A stretch of 64,000 bases of DNA from Hellea sp. (GTDB taxonomy: Bacteria; Pseudomonadota; Alphaproteobacteria; Caulobacterales; Maricaulaceae): contig JABDKG010000094.1 of NCBI GenBank assembly GCA_013002305.1, positions 1-64,000 on the forward strand, read 5' to 3'. Positions 52,477 through 62,621 of the stretch are shown here, one piece after another (the first letter of the stretch is position 1; every line of letters begins with the position of its first letter). The notes below the pieces were generated by a model, which searched no databases, was not told the origin of the DNA, and worked only from the letters and a program-made list of their open reading frames with translations. The position numbers and the translations under genes were made by a program.

Positions 52477-55142
52477 GAGGCCACTATATTGATAATCCGG
52501 CCGGGAACAACAATGACTTTCCTTACAGTTAGTCCATCGAGCGAACGTTGCGCGCCGTCGTCAGCCATAGCGAGCGCTTCGACATCTTTTTTGGACATAC
52601 CGACAGGCACAGAGATTTCGCTGCGGCGCTTGCCATTGATCTGGATCGGCATAATGACCGCGTCTTCAGTTAGCATGTCAGGATCGGGCTGCGGCCAGGG
52701 CGCGTGATAACACAGACCTTCGCCGCCCAGATGTTTCCAGCACTCTTCGGCCAGATGCGGCATGAAAGGCGCGATCGTGCGGATCAGTATGCCGAGCGCT
52801 TCGGCCTTGGCGGCATCATTGTTTTTATATTTCGATAGGGCATTGGTCAGTTCATAAATCTGCGCGACCGAGGTGTTAAAACGAAAAACATCGATTCCCT
52901 TGGTGATATTTTCGAGCGCTTTGTGAGCTTTTTTGCGCAGGCCAAGGGCAGGGCCGGACGCGCTTGCGTCAACGCTGAGCGGCCCGTGATTAGAGCCGCT
53001 TTCGCTGACAATGTTCCAGACTTTATTGGCAAAGCGCCAGGCTCCGATCACACCGGCCTCGGTCCACTCAACATCCCGGTCGGGCGGACTGTCAGAGAGC
53101 ACAAACCAGCGCGCCACATCAGCGCCGTAGCCTTCGATAATATCGTTAGGATCGACGGTGTTTTTCTTGGACTTGGACATCTTGATGACGTCGCCTTTGG
53201 AAATCGCCGCGCCGGTTTCAAGGTGGATAAGCTTGCCGTCTTTTTCGTCGACATCGGCGGGTACGACAAAGTTCCCGTCAGGGTCGGTATAGACGGCATG
53301 AGTGACCATGCCCTGGGTGAACAACCCGGCGAAGGGTTCGCCGGATGGCAGATCCAGCAGACCGCAATCACGAAGACCGCGCGTGAAGAAGCGGGCATAT
53401 AGTAAGTGCAGCACAGCATGCTCGACCCCGCCAATATATTGATCGACGGGCAGCCAGTCTGACGCGAGCTTTTTGTCAAACGGCTTATCGCTTGGCTCGC
53501 CATTACCGGAGCCGCCGGCAAAGCGGGCGAAATACCAGCTACTATCCGCGAACGTGTCCAGGGTATCGGTTTCGCGTCTGGCCGCTTTTCCGCAAGACGG
53601 GCAGTCGACATTTTTAAACGTAAGGTGGCGGTCAAGCGGATTGCCCGGTTTGTCAAAATTGATATCTTCCGGGAGCTTAACTGGCAGATCGGCTTCCGGC
53701 ACGGGCAGCACGCCGCAGTCCTCGCAGTGGATCACCGGAATAGGGCAGCCCCAATAGCGCTGGCGTGACACACCCCAATCTCGCAGCCGATACTGGACAA
53801 TTTTTTCTCCGGTGGAGCCATCAGACAAGGCTTCAATTACCTTTTCTTTGGCATCATCAATAGTTAGTCCGTCTAAAAAACTGGAATTGTAAATTATCCC
53901 GTCTCCAACATAAGCCTCGTTGTTGATTTCAAACCTCTTGGCGTCTTCACCCTCGGGGAGTACGACGGGGATAACATTGAGATGATATTTGCGAGCGAAG
54001 TCCAGGTCGCGCTGGTCATGGGCAGGACAGCCAAAGATCGCGCCCGTGCCGTAACCCATCAGCACAAAATTCGCGATATATACCGGAAGAGTTTTGGATT
54101 CGTCTAAAAGATGAAATGGGTGTTGAACTGTCAAGCCAGTATCAAAACCAAGTTTGGGCGCATTTGCGATTGCCTCTTCTGTAGTTCCGATCCGAGCACA
54201 CTCACTACGAAATTTTTCAATTTCAGAATTGTCTTCTGCCAATTTCTTTGTAAGTGGGTGATCTGGCGAAAGAGCGATAAAGCTAGCCCCAAACAATGTA
54301 TCTGGTCTTGTCGTAAAGACCTCAATTCCATCTACGGAGTCCTCAAACAGATGATTGATGCGCTCAACAGGCTCTTGGGATAATTTAGGGAAATACTTTG
54401 TTTTATTTTCCTGGAATTTTGAATAACTTTCGTTTGACCAATCGAAATACATCTGCAGCCCCTCAGACCTGCCAATCCAGTTGGCTTGCATGGTCCGGAC
54501 TTTCTCGGGCCAGCGGTCGAGCGTGTCGAGAGACTTCAAAAGATCTTCGGCATAGTGCGTGATTTTAAAGAACCATTGATCGAGCTCTTTTTGTTCGACC
54601 AGTGCGCCGGAGCGCCAGCCGCGGCCGTCGATCACTTGTTCGTTTGCGAGAACCGTATGATCAACCGGGTCCCAATTGACCTTGGCGGTTTTGCGGTAGA
54701 CCAGGCCGTTCTCCCAGAACTTGAGGAAGATCGCCTGCTGCTGTTTGTAATAGGCCTCATCACAGGTGGCAAATTCGCGCGACCAGTCGAGCGCAAAGCC
54801 GAGCCGCCTCAGTGGCGCGCGCATGGCGTCGATATTGTCATAGGTCCAGCCCTTGGGGTGGACGTTTTTCTCAATCGCCGCGTTTTCCGCCGGCATGCCA
54901 AAGGCGTCCCAACCCATCGGGTGCAGCACATCAAACCCGCAGGCTTTCTTATAGCGCGCGATCACATCGCCCATGGCGTAATTGCGCACATGGCCCATAT
55001 GAATACGCCCGCTTGGGTAGGGGAACATTTCAAGCGCATAATATTTCTTTTCGCCAGCATTATCGGCCCGGAAGACATCACTCTCTTCCCAGACTTTCTG
55101 CCATCGCGGCTCAACTTCGGCGGCGTTATAACGATCGCTCAT
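52473..55142 (-). CDS. leuS: Leucyl-tRNA synthetase
   Basis: LeuS charges tRNA-Leu. The 889-aa class I synthetase has the HMGH signature at residues 48-51, an editing domain in the middle with [21 protein letters not shown] and [16 protein letters not shown], the zinc-ribbon cysteines in VIHCEDCG and [10 protein letters not shown], and KMSKSKKN near 654. The C-terminal domain ends with the usual GKRR...[15 protein letters not shown]. Its stop overlaps the lptE start by four bases. No anomaly seen. Confidence 0.96.
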   Translation of the reverse strand: MSDRYNAAEVEPRWQKVWEESDVFRADNAGEKKYYALEMFPYPSGRIHMGHVRNYAMGDVIARYKKACGFDVLHPMGWDAFGMPAENAAIEKNVHPKGWTYDNIDAMRAPLRRLGFALDWSREFATCDEAYYKQQQAIFLKFWENGLVYRKTAKVNWDPVDHTVLANEQVIDGRGWRSGALVEQKELDQWFFKITHYAEDLLKSLDTLDRWPEKVRTMQANWIGRSEGLQMYFDWSNESYSKFQENKTKYFPKLSQEPVERINHLFEDSVDGIEVFTTRPDTLFGASFIALSPDHPLTKKLAEDNSEIEKFRSECARIGTTEEAIANAPKLGFDTGLTVQHPFHLLDESKTLPVYIANFVLMGYGTGAIFGCPAHDQRDLDFARKYHLNVIPVVLPEGEDAKRFEINNEAYVGDGIIYNSSFLDGLTIDDAKEKVIEALSDGSTGEKIVQYRLRDWGVSRQRYWGCPIPVIHCEDCGVLPVPEADLPVKLPEDINFDKPGNPLDRHLTFKNVDCPSCGKAARRETDTLDTFADSSWYFARFAGGSGNGEPSDKPFDKKLASDWLPVDQYIGGVEHAVLHLLYARFFTRGLRDCGLLDLPSGEPFAGLFTQGMVTHAVYTDPDGNFVVPADVDEKDGKLIHLETGAAISKGDVIKMSKSKKNTVDPNDIIEGYGADVARWFVLSDSPPDRDVEWTEAGVIGAWRFANKVWNIVSESGSNHGPLSVDASASGPALGLRKKAHKALENITKGIDVFRFNTSVAQIYELTNALSKYKNNDAAKAEALGILIRTIAPFMPHLAEECWKHLGGEGLCYHAPWPQPDPDMLTEDAVIMPIQINGKRRSEISVPVGMSKKDVEALAMADDGAQRSLDGLTVRKVIVVPGRIINIVAS

Positions 55143-55273
55143 GGGCGGTCTCTTATCCCTGTAAGTTCGAAGGACAGGTCTATATCAGCTTGCGCGGCCA
55201 TGGCTAGATTTTTTTGTAGGCAAGTGGGTGTCCGCGTGGAGGGGAAACGGTAATAAGCTTTAACCTTTTACAC

Positions 55274-55759
55274 ATGGTTTTCGCGCAAGACGAAATCATG
55301 CTCATCAAAGCCAGTCGACAATTTGCCAATGCATTTCGTTATTCGCGCGCCGGTTTTTCTTTTCTGGTCCGTAGCGAGCTGGCCTCGCGAATGGAGCTGT
55401 ACACATTCATCATCGCGATCATTCTTTACACGGCTCTTAAAGCGCCATTTGTACACTTTATCATTGGCGGCGTCTTATTGTTTTTAATCTTGGCGGTGGA
55501 AGCGATCAATACTGCGATCGAAGTCATCATTGATCGAATATCGCCTGAAATCTCCGAAACGGGAAAACGCGCCAAAGACCTCGGCTCATTTGCGGTCATG
55601 TGCATGATCTTTATCAACGGCATTCACTTTTGCTATGTGTTGTCCATCACGCTCGCGCCGGATTGGGGCGTGAAGATATTAGCTTGGACCGTCGTGGCTT
55701 TCTTTGTTGCCGCCGCCGCTTACACAAAATTCACGTCGCATGATCCGCGCAACGGCTAA
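55274..55759 (+). CDS. dgkA: Diacylglycerol kinase
   Basis: DgkA is a small inner-membrane enzyme that phosphorylates diacylglycerol made during envelope glycan synthesis. The 161-aa product has the family motif VEAINTAIEVIIDRI and GKRAKDLGSFAV (with the catalytic glutamate and lysine regions), three core membrane helices, and a longer C-terminal tail with a further helix. The true start may be the ATG at 55298, because homologues begin close to LIKASRQF. It overlaps the converging AraC-type gene by four bases at the 3' end. Confidence 0.86.
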   Translation: MVFAQDEIMLIKASRQFANAFRYSRAGFSFLVRSELASRMELYTFIIAIILYTALKAPFVHFIIGGVLLFLILAVEAINTAIEVIIDRISPEISETGKRAKDLGSFAVMCMIFINGIHFCYVLSITLAPDWGVKILAWTVVAFFVAAAAYTKFTSHDPRNG

Positions 55760-56805
55760 GCGCTCAACGCTTGCCGATAGGCCAGTGGCGATTGATCAAA
55801 CCAGTTTTTAAAAGCGCGCGAAAAAGCGCTTTGATCGCTAAAGCCCAGGGCATCGGAGATTTGCACCAGCGACATATTCTGATCGTTCATAAATATTTGC
55901 GCGAGATCGCGCCGTACCTCAGTCAGGATTTCGCCAAAACTCGTATCAGCCTGGTTTAGATGACGTCTTAAAGTTCGCTCGCTGACATTGAGCTGCGTGC
56001 AGATAGTGTCAATTTTCACCGGGCCGTGGGTTAGGCGCGTCGCAATAATGGCCCGGACATCTCTTATGACGTCGCCGGGCTGATCGAGTACCTGTAGCAT
56101 TGCATCAAGGCGGGCGCGCATACGGCTAACCATTTCGGGATTGCGCCCGGTCAGGCGGGTTTCTAAAACGCCTCTTGGGAAAATCATCTCGTCAATGTCG
56201 GCGCCAAATTCAACATTTTCGCCAAAAACTTCGTGGTAGGGCGAAAGGTCGGGCGGAGCTGCGTGACGAAACCGCATGACGCGAACCGGCGGTTCATCGG
56301 CCCAGACCATCCATTTGCCAATCGATGCATACCCTGTGAAAGCGACTTCTGTGAATAGGCGCATGAGTTCGGGCGCGTCCCAAAATGGTGTCCAGATCAA
56401 TCTTGCGCCCCGATCATCAACAACCAGACGGGTTCGTCCGATTTGCTGAATAAGCGGTTGATAAGCGCTGTTGAGCTCAATCGCTTCGCGTAAGTTGTGA
56501 CAAAATGTGGTCGCATAGATTACATCAATCCTCGGCCCGGGCCGCAGGTTTAGTCCGAAATCAATGCCGATGGTGCGCTTGCCGGTTTGAGCGACAGCAA
56601 GGTCGAGAAGCCTTAATAGTCCGGCTGCCGGGAAGCGCCGGGTCGGGATAGTCAGGCTCGCCGGATCGCCGCCAATAATTTCGTCCAAGGCGCTCTGTTC
56701 AACGCCTGCCGCCAGCGCCCCTTTGTAAAAAGTCGCCAGGTAGCCAGCCGCGACGGTACGTCCGCTAAATCTCGAATAATCCCCATCCATTTGCTCGACA
56801 TACAC
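55756..56805 (-). CDS. AraC-family transcriptional regulator
   Basis: The 349-aa product has an N-terminal ligand-binding domain (of the arabinose-binding-like PF12625 type, about residues 20-220) and a C-terminal pair of helix-turn-helix motifs. They read CTQLNVSERTLRRHLNQADTSFGEIL and ISDALGFSDQSAFSRAFKNWFDQSPLAYRQ, the AraC signature. The start is a GTG at 56805, with an ATG at 56790 as alternative. It is divergent from the ammonium transporter region; its target is unknown. Confidence 0.87.
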   Translation of the reverse strand: MYVEQMDGDYSRFSGRTVAAGYLATFYKGALAAGVEQSALDEIIGGDPASLTIPTRRFPAAGLLRLLDLAVAQTGKRTIGIDFGLNLRPGPRIDVIYATTFCHNLREAIELNSAYQPLIQQIGRTRLVVDDRGARLIWTPFWDAPELMRLFTEVAFTGYASIGKWMVWADEPPVRVMRFRHAAPPDLSPYHEVFGENVEFGADIDEMIFPRGVLETRLTGRNPEMVSRMRARLDAMLQVLDQPGDVIRDVRAIIATRLTHGPVKIDTICTQLNVSERTLRRHLNQADTSFGEILTEVRRDLAQIFMNDQNMSLVQISDALGFSDQSAFSRAFKNWFDQSPLAYRQALSA

Positions 56806-56871
56806 ATTTGGCCGAAAATGTCAAAAAAAACGTCCGGTTTGTGCAAGATTAAGTTTGAATATTCCGATATC

Positions 56872-56940
56872 TCTCCTCCCGGCCTAACATAGACCGTTAG
56901 GGTAAGCCGGATTCTCTGCGGGGCGCGAGAGTCCGGTTTT
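56872..56940 (+). ncRNA. Possible small RNA or leader RNA upstream of the ammonium transporter
   Basis: The 326-base gap between the AraC-type gene and amtB contains a CU-rich start (CTCTCCTCCC), a hairpin CCTAAC (56883-56888)/GTTAGG (56896-56901), and then a strong terminator hairpin. No coding frame lies here. A CU-rich anti-Shine-Dalgarno stretch followed by hairpins is the usual plan of several alphaproteobacterial small RNAs. The promoter is weak (TTGTGC near 56839), so a terminated leader of a longer transcript is an alternative. Confidence 0.35.
56907..56940 (+). terminator. Rho-independent terminator in the amtB leader region
   Basis: CCGGATTCTC (56907-56916) pairs with GAGAGTCCGG with one T-G pair, over a ten-base loop, followed by TTTTTCTTT. 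No gene precedes it on this strand, hence the small RNA or attenuator proposal. Confidence 0.65.
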
Positions 56941-57131
56941 TCTTTGGGTGATTGACAAGACTCGCCAAGAACATTGGGGCAGCAACAAGCACAAAGCCTG
57001 TGCAAAATACACTTTGAGCGCCCTAAAATCAGCAGGCTGATGACCCGCTCCGGCTAAATCGCCATTTATCCTGCACCTCGCCGTCGCAAAAGACCAAACC
57101 TTCACCGACCTTTAAAACGTGTGAGGGAAAC

Positions 57132-58529
57132 ATGAAAAAAGTTTTTAAATTAATTTGCACCGTCGCCTTATTATTCGCGGCGTCGACATCTGCTTTGGCG
57201 CAAACGCCGACAATGCAGGAACTCTCTGAAACTGTCGCGGCAAATGCCGCGGCCGGATCATTTGTCCTGAATTCACTTTTATTCCTGATTGGTGGATTTC
57301 TCGTCATGTGGATGGCCGCCGGATTTGCCATGCTCGAGGCGGGGATGGTACGGACAAAAAACGTTTCCATGCAGTGTTTGAAAAACATCATGCTCTATTC
57401 TGTAGCAGGGCTGATGTTCTGGGCATTTGGCTATAATATTCTCTATGGCGGTGATGCTGGCGGATTTATCGGTAGCTTCGGCTTTGGCTATGATATCCCC
57501 AGCCATAAAGACGAGGGCCTTGGAGCAGGCTACACGGTCGCGTCGGACTGGTTTTTTCAAATGGTCTTTTGCGCGACAACGGCTTCGATTGTTTCCGGAA
57601 CGGTTGCCGAGCGGGTAAAATTCTGGCCATTCATTATCTTTGTCGCTGTCCTAACCGGTCTCCTATACCCGATCACGGCGATGTGGCAATGGGGCGGCGG
57701 CTGGCTTAGCGAGGCGGGCTTTTCTGATTTCGCCGGCTCCACTCTTGTGCACTCCGTCGGCGGTTGGGCCGCTCTGGCCGGGGCGATAGTAATCGGCGCG
57801 CGTAAAGGAAAATATGTTGGCGGGCGAACAGTTCCGATTTTGGGTTCATCCATTCCGCTTGCGACCCTTGGCGTGTTCATTCTGTGGCTTGGCTGGTTTG
57901 GATTTAATGGCGGCTCACAGCTCGCCATGGGTACAATCGAAGATGTTAGCGCGGTTTCCAAAATTTTTGTAAACACAAATCTTGCCGCGGCTGGAGGCGT
58001 TGTATCTGCGGTGATCTTAACGCAGCTTTTCTATAAGAAGATTGACGTGACGATGGCGCTCAACGGTGCGCTCGCCGGTCTTGTGGCTATTACGGCCGAG
58101 CCGCTTACGCCCAGTGCTTTGGAAGCCATCCTGATCGGCGGCGTCGGCGGACTGATTGTAGTTCTTACAGTTCCATTACTCGATAAGGTCAAAATAGATG
58201 ACGTTGTCGGCGCTATTCCGGTTCATTTATTTGCCGGTATTTTCGGGACATTGGTCGTCGCGTTAAATTCCGAAGAATTAACCCGAACACTCACATTAGA
58301 GGACGGGACCGAATTGATTGATACTTATTATGGCTTTAGTGCTTCCCAGCTTGGCACTCAAGCGCTCGGCGTGGTCGCTATCGGTGCCTTCATCTTCATC
58401 ATCAGTCTGGTATTGTGGTCGGCCCTGAAAATGACGACCGGAGTGCGGATCTCTGAAGAAGACGAATATACCGGACTGGACCAAGCCGAAATCGGTGTCC
58501 CATCCTATCCGGAATTTGTTCAAGGTTAG
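57132..58529 (+). CDS. amt: Ammonium transporter (first of two)
   Basis: Amt proteins form trimers that pass ammonium across the inner membrane. The 465-aa product has a signal peptide ending ALAQ, eleven predicted helices, and the Amt signature WMAAGFAMLEAGMVRTKNVSMQCLKN and FAGSTLVHSVGGWAALAGAI near the pore histidines. It ends with DEYTGLDQAEIGVPSYPEF. A glnK/PII gene normally precedes amtB but none is near. A second transporter follows, separated by a strong terminator, so they form two units. Confidence 0.92.
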   Translation: MKKVFKLICTVALLFAASTSALAQTPTMQELSETVAANAAAGSFVLNSLLFLIGGFLVMWMAAGFAMLEAGMVRTKNVSMQCLKNIMLYSVAGLMFWAFGYNILYGGDAGGFIGSFGFGYDIPSHKDEGLGAGYTVASDWFFQMVFCATTASIVSGTVAERVKFWPFIIFVAVLTGLLYPITAMWQWGGGWLSEAGFSDFAGSTLVHSVGGWAALAGAIVIGARKGKYVGGRTVPILGSSIPLATLGVFILWLGWFGFNGGSQLAMGTIEDVSAVSKIFVNTNLAAAGGVVSAVILTQLFYKKIDVTMALNGALAGLVAITAEPLTPSALEAILIGGVGGLIVVLTVPLLDKVKIDDVVGAIPVHLFAGIFGTLVVALNSEELTRTLTLEDGTELIDTYYGFSASQLGTQALGVVAIGAFIFIISLVLWSALKMTTGVRISEEDEYTGLDQAEIGVPSYPEFVQG

Positions 58530-58584
58530 GCCTTGAACATTTAAGGGCTTTCCCCGGCGCAATTCGATTGCGTCATGACCCTAG

Positions 58585-58626
58585 TCCTGCGCGCGCACAG
58601 AAAATGTGCGCCGCAGGATTTTTTTG
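58585..58626 (+). terminator. Rho-independent terminator of the first ammonium transporter gene
   Basis: TCCTGCGCGCGCACA faces TGTGCGCCGCAGGA with one bulged base and a short AAAA-containing loop, followed by a run of T (58619-58625). Confidence 0.85.
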
Positions 58627-58740
58627 TCCAATAATAAGGCGCGCGCAAGCTTCGGCCTTTTTCGAGCTGCGTGAGAGTCGAGCCTATTCTTGATGCAATC
58701 TATTGCGGGCGCACAAAAATTGGATTTTCAGGGGAAATAT

Positions 58741-60015
58741 ATGTCTCGGTTTGCAACTCTATTAAGCTCGGTAATCGGCTTAACCTATTTCGCGGCCCAA
58801 CCAGCATTGGCAGGCGACGCCGCGGTGAGCGCAGGTGATACGGCCTGGGTCTTAACGGCCACGGCCTTGGTTCTGTTTATGTCTTTGCCGGGTCTTGCGC
58901 TTTTTTATGGCGGGCTGGTGCGGTCCAAAAATTTCCTTTCCGTATTGATGAAAGTCTATGCCATCGCCGCACTGGCAACGATCGTCTGGGTCGTCGCTGG
59001 ATATTCAATCGCCTTTGGGAAAAGCGGCGGATATTGGGGCGGGCTGGATAATCTCGGGCTTATTAAACTCTCGACAAGTTCTGTGTTAGACGGACAATCC
59101 ATTCCTGAAGCCGTCTTTCTGGCGTTTCAAATGACATTTGCAATTATCACCCCGGCTTTGATTGTCGGCGCCTTTGTCGAACGTGTAAAGTTCTTACCGG
59201 TTCTGCTATTTACGGCAATTTGGATATTGGTTGTCTACGCGCCCGTGGCTAATTGGATTTGGGGCGGGGGCTGGCTCTCCGAAAAAGGCGTCACCGATTT
59301 TGCGGGCGGCCTCGTGGTTCATGCGACAGCTGGGATCTCTGCTTTGGTATTTGTGATGTTCCTTGGTAAGCGCAAAGGATTTCCCCATGAAATTTCGCCG
59401 CCGCACCGCCCGGGCATTGTCATGATTGGTGCGTCCATGCTTTGGGTCGGTTGGTTCGGCTTTAATGGCGGCTCACAGCTGGCTGCTGATGGCGGCGCTG
59501 GCATGGCGCTACTCGTCACCCATATTGCGGCAGCGGTTGGAACTATGAGCTGGATTGTGCTGGAAACCTTTCAGAATAGAAAGCCAACTTTGGTCGGCGC
59601 GGCAACCGGGACGATTGCAGGTCTGGCAACTGTTACGCCCGCGGCAGGTGTATTGGGTCCGGCCGGCGCGCTATTAATCGGTCTTTCGGGCGGTGTCGTC
59701 TGTTATCTCGCTGTCAATCTCATTCGCGTGCGTCTTAAATTCGACGATAGTCTGGACGTCTTCGCGGTTCACGGCGTTGGCGGAATATTAGGGATATTAC
59801 TTTTGCCCTTCCTGTCATCGACTAAGCTCGGCGGAAATGGCGGAGGCGATTTTGCGGCACAGCTTTTGGGCTCGGCAGCGGTTATCGTCTGGTCCGCAAT
59901 CGCAACCGCGATTATCTTAATGGTCTTGAAAATGACCTTTGGATTGCGCGTCGATGCCGAGGCAGAATATGTAGGTCTTGACACAGCCCTGCACGGCGAA
60001 ACAGCCTATAATTAG
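58741..60015 (+). CDS. amt: Ammonium transporter (second of two)
   Basis: The 424-aa product is a second, divergent Amt protein with its own signal peptide (MSRFATLLSSVIGLTYFAAQPALAG) and signature segments LFYGGLVRSKNFLSVLMKVYAI and DFAGGLVVHATAGISALVF. AGGGGAAA lies six bases before the ATG at 58741; an in-frame start at 58690 would put 17 residues before the signal peptide. The two transporters share topology but differ in length and loops, so they may have different affinity or regulation. Confidence 0.92.
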   Translation: MSRFATLLSSVIGLTYFAAQPALAGDAAVSAGDTAWVLTATALVLFMSLPGLALFYGGLVRSKNFLSVLMKVYAIAALATIVWVVAGYSIAFGKSGGYWGGLDNLGLIKLSTSSVLDGQSIPEAVFLAFQMTFAIITPALIVGAFVERVKFLPVLLFTAIWILVVYAPVANWIWGGGWLSEKGVTDFAGGLVVHATAGISALVFVMFLGKRKGFPHEISPPHRPGIVMIGASMLWVGWFGFNGGSQLAADGGAGMALLVTHIAAAVGTMSWIVLETFQNRKPTLVGAATGTIAGLATVTPAAGVLGPAGALLIGLSGGVVCYLAVNLIRVRLKFDDSLDVFAVHGVGGILGILLLPFLSSTKLGGNGGGDFAAQLLGSAAVIVWSAIATAIILMVLKMTFGLRVDAEAEYVGLDTALHGETAYN

Positions 60016-60030
60016 GCGTCCTTAAAATAT

Positions 60031-60056
60031 AAAGTCGGGTCTGTTGGCCCGGCTTT
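60031..60056. terminator. Hairpin between the second amt and the microprotein gene
   Basis: AAAGTCGGG (60031-60039) pairs with CCCGGCTTT (60048-60056) with one G-T pair. The leftward side is followed by a TA/T-rich tail, so it probably ends the ftsK-microprotein transcript; it may also act on amt. Confidence 0.5.
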
Positions 60057-60153
60057 ACTCTTCTTCCTGATAATGCCGAACCGACAGGGTGTAGATCACG
60101 TAAAGCGTGGCCCAAATCCCGAATAGTCCGACAAATGCTGACAGATTTTCCAT
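60055..60153 (-). CDS. 32-aa membrane microprotein coupled to ftsK
   Basis: The frame encodes 32 residues: MENLSAFVGLF, a hydrophobic helix GIWATLYVIYTLSV and a charged tail RHYQEEE, an N-out or N-in single-span layout. Its ATG overlaps the ftsK stop (TGATG), and a perfect AGGAGG lies six bases upstream, inside the end of ftsK. The stop lies within the hairpin at 60031-60056. The strong ribosome-binding site and coupling make it likely to be translated. I know no family; an FtsK or divisome accessory role is inference from position. Confidence 0.6.
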   Translation of the reverse strand: MENLSAFVGLFGIWATLYVIYTLSVRHYQEEE

Positions 60154-62540
60154 CAATAGCCTCCTTGTTCCGGTAAAAATATTTCGCGTTTTCCGCCCGG
60201 CCCGGATGGTCCGATCATGCCGTCTTCTTCCATACGTTCGATCAGGTTGGCGGCACGGTTGTACCCTATAGAGAGTCTCCGCTGAATATAGCTGGTCGAG
60301 GCTTTGCGGTCTTTGGCGACAATCGCGACAGCTTGATCAAAGAGGGAATTGCCCTCACCGCCAACGCTTTCATCGCTTCCGCCCATCTCTTCGGGTTCGG
60401 CTGTGATGTCCTCAAGATAGCTAGGCGAGCCTTGAGCTTTGACAAAGGCAGCGATCTTCTCGACTTCGCCGTCAGAAATAAACGGTCCGTGCAGGCGGCG
60501 CGGCCGGCCTGTTCCCATAAATAACATGTCGCCATTACCGAGCAGCTGCTCGGCGCCGGTTTCACCGAGGATTGTCCGGCTATCGATGGAGGAGCCAACG
60601 CGGAAAGCGACACGGGTCGGGAAGTTGGCTTTAATCGTCCCGGTGATAACATCAACCGACGGACGCTGGGTCGCCATGATCATATGAATGCCGGCGGCCC
60701 GGGCCATTTGGGCGAGGCGCTGGACCGTACCTTCAATGTCCTTCCCGGCGACCATCATCAGGTCTGCCATCTCGTCAATAATGACGACAATAAATGGCAT
60801 GGGTTCAAAGTTAAGCTCTTCAGTTTCGTAAATCGGCTCCCCGCTTTCCTTGTCATAACCCGTCATGACGGTGCGGGTCATAATCTCGCCGCGCTTCTTG
60901 GCCTCGTTCACTTTTTCATTATAGCCGGCCATATTACGCACGCCCATTTTAGCCATTTTACGGTAGCGATCTTCCATTTCGCGAACCGTCCACTTAAGTG
61001 CCACGACAGCCTTTTTCGGTTCGGTCACGACGGGGGCGAGCAAATGCGGCGCGCCGTCATACACCGACAGTTCGAGCATTTTCGGATCAATCATAATGAA
61101 CTTACATTGATCCGGAGTCAGCTTATACATCAGCGACAGGATCATAGCGTTGATCGCGACCGACTTACCGGAACCGGTTGTACCCGCCACGAGCAAGTGA
61201 GGCATTTTTGAAAGATCGGCAATATAGGGCGTGCCGCCAATATCTTCACCCATGATCAGCGGAAGACCAGCTTCGGAATTAGCATATGCGTCACTGGCCA
61301 GCATGGATTTCAGCCAAACGGTCTCACGTCGTCGATTGGGAAGCTCGACGCCCATGGCATTGCGGCCGGGCACAACTGCGATCCGGGCGCTCTCCGCACT
61401 CATATTTCGCGCAATATCCGGCGCGAGATTAATCACGCGTTGAGATTTCACGCCAGGGGCCGGTTCAAACTCGAACAAAGTGACAACGGGGCCGGGTCGA
61501 ACAGCACCCATATCGCCTTTAATACCGTAATCCTCCATCACGCGATGCAAATCTTCTGAAGCACGGCGAAGCGCCATATCGTCATGCAGGGTTTTACGCG
61601 GCGGCGGTGTTTTTAAAAGATCAACGCCGGGCAGGACGAAATCGGAACCTTCCGGGAAATGAAATTCGGGTTTTTTGGACTTAACAACCCGTTTGCGTTT
61701 CTTGGGCGCTGGTGCCGGAGCGGGCTGGGCGGGCACATAGGCGGGCGCGGCTTCTGCGGCAGGCGCATCCGGAATATCGCGCAGTAAATGGGTGATCGAA
61801 CTGCTTTGCTCGACGTCGGCCACATAGGTTTTAGCAAAGCGGGCACGGATCCAGCCAGTAAAGCGGTCAGACCAGACCCGAATGGTAGCCCAAACCATGA
61901 GCGCCGCTTCCCATATATCCAGAATGTCTTTGCCGACGATCCCAACATATCGGGCCAAGCAAAAAGCAGCGATTAGAAAGGTAATCAGGGCGGTGATAAA
62001 TCCGGAGATCGGGATATTAAAACTGTCAAATCCGGCCTTAATATTTAGGAAAATACCATCGCCTACCCAGCCGCCCAGGCCGGTCGCCATTGGCCAGCTT
62101 TGCGGAATTGGAAAGGCTGACAGGGTCGCGGCCCCAAATAGAACAATTGTACTGGCCAATCCAAATCGACCGAGGCGTTCCCATTTATGCGTTTTAGGGC
62201 GGGGCCAGAAAATACCGTGAACGCCAGTATAAAGGCTCAGGAGGCCTGCCAAGATGGCGCCCCATCCAATAAATTGCATTAAAAAATTCGCGACGACAGC
62301 GCCGCGGGCGCCCAGTGCGTTTTGGATCACACCTATACCGGCCGTATCGCCCGTACTGTCAAATGGATTATAGCTCAGGGTCGAACCCAGAATAAAAAAC
62401 CCCAATCCGATAAGCGCCAGCGCTCGAAAGGCCCGACCCAGCAAACCGGGCGCGCTATCCAAATCCTCCATCAGAATCTGGGCATAATTGGCATCGTAAT
62501 TGGCAGTAGCGCTAGGCGGCGGCATCAAGTCCTCATTCAA
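60153..62540 (-). CDS. ftsK: DNA translocase FtsK
   Basis: FtsK pumps chromosome ends through the closing septum and activates XerCD recombination at dif. The 795-aa product has four N-terminal membrane helices (about 37-195), a short Pro/Ala-rich linker (260-290), a RecA-type motor with Walker A GTTGSGKS at 453-460 and Walker B FIVVIIDEMADLMM, and a C-terminal gamma winged helix that reads KOPS (RKASTSYIQRRLSIGYNRAANLIERMEEDGMIG). The linker is short, as is common in alphaproteobacteria. The pyrD gene lies 80 bases upstream. Confidence 0.96.
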   Translation of the reverse strand: MNEDLMPPPSATANYDANYAQILMEDLDSAPGLLGRAFRALALIGLGFFILGSTLSYNPFDSTGDTAGIGVIQNALGARGAVVANFLMQFIGWGAILAGLLSLYTGVHGIFWPRPKTHKWERLGRFGLASTIVLFGAATLSAFPIPQSWPMATGLGGWVGDGIFLNIKAGFDSFNIPISGFITALITFLIAAFCLARYVGIVGKDILDIWEAALMVWATIRVWSDRFTGWIRARFAKTYVADVEQSSSITHLLRDIPDAPAAEAAPAYVPAQPAPAPAPKKRKRVVKSKKPEFHFPEGSDFVLPGVDLLKTPPPRKTLHDDMALRRASEDLHRVMEDYGIKGDMGAVRPGPVVTLFEFEPAPGVKSQRVINLAPDIARNMSAESARIAVVPGRNAMGVELPNRRRETVWLKSMLASDAYANSEAGLPLIMGEDIGGTPYIADLSKMPHLLVAGTTGSGKSVAINAMILSLMYKLTPDQCKFIMIDPKMLELSVYDGAPHLLAPVVTEPKKAVVALKWTVREMEDRYRKMAKMGVRNMAGYNEKVNEAKKRGEIMTRTVMTGYDKESGEPIYETEELNFEPMPFIVVIIDEMADLMMVAGKDIEGTVQRLAQMARAAGIHMIMATQRPSVDVITGTIKANFPTRVAFRVGSSIDSRTILGETGAEQLLGNGDMLFMGTGRPRRLHGPFISDGEVEKIAAFVKAQGSPSYLEDITAEPEEMGGSDESVGGEGNSLFDQAVAIVAKDRKASTSYIQRRLSIGYNRAANLIERMEEDGMIGPSGPGGKREIFLPEQGGY

Positions 62541-62621
62541 AATTCAGTTAATAGATAGTGAATGAGAGGGGTAAATCAGGGGTTAATAAGGGTGTACTTT
62601 TTGCAGATTTTGATCGTCGTT

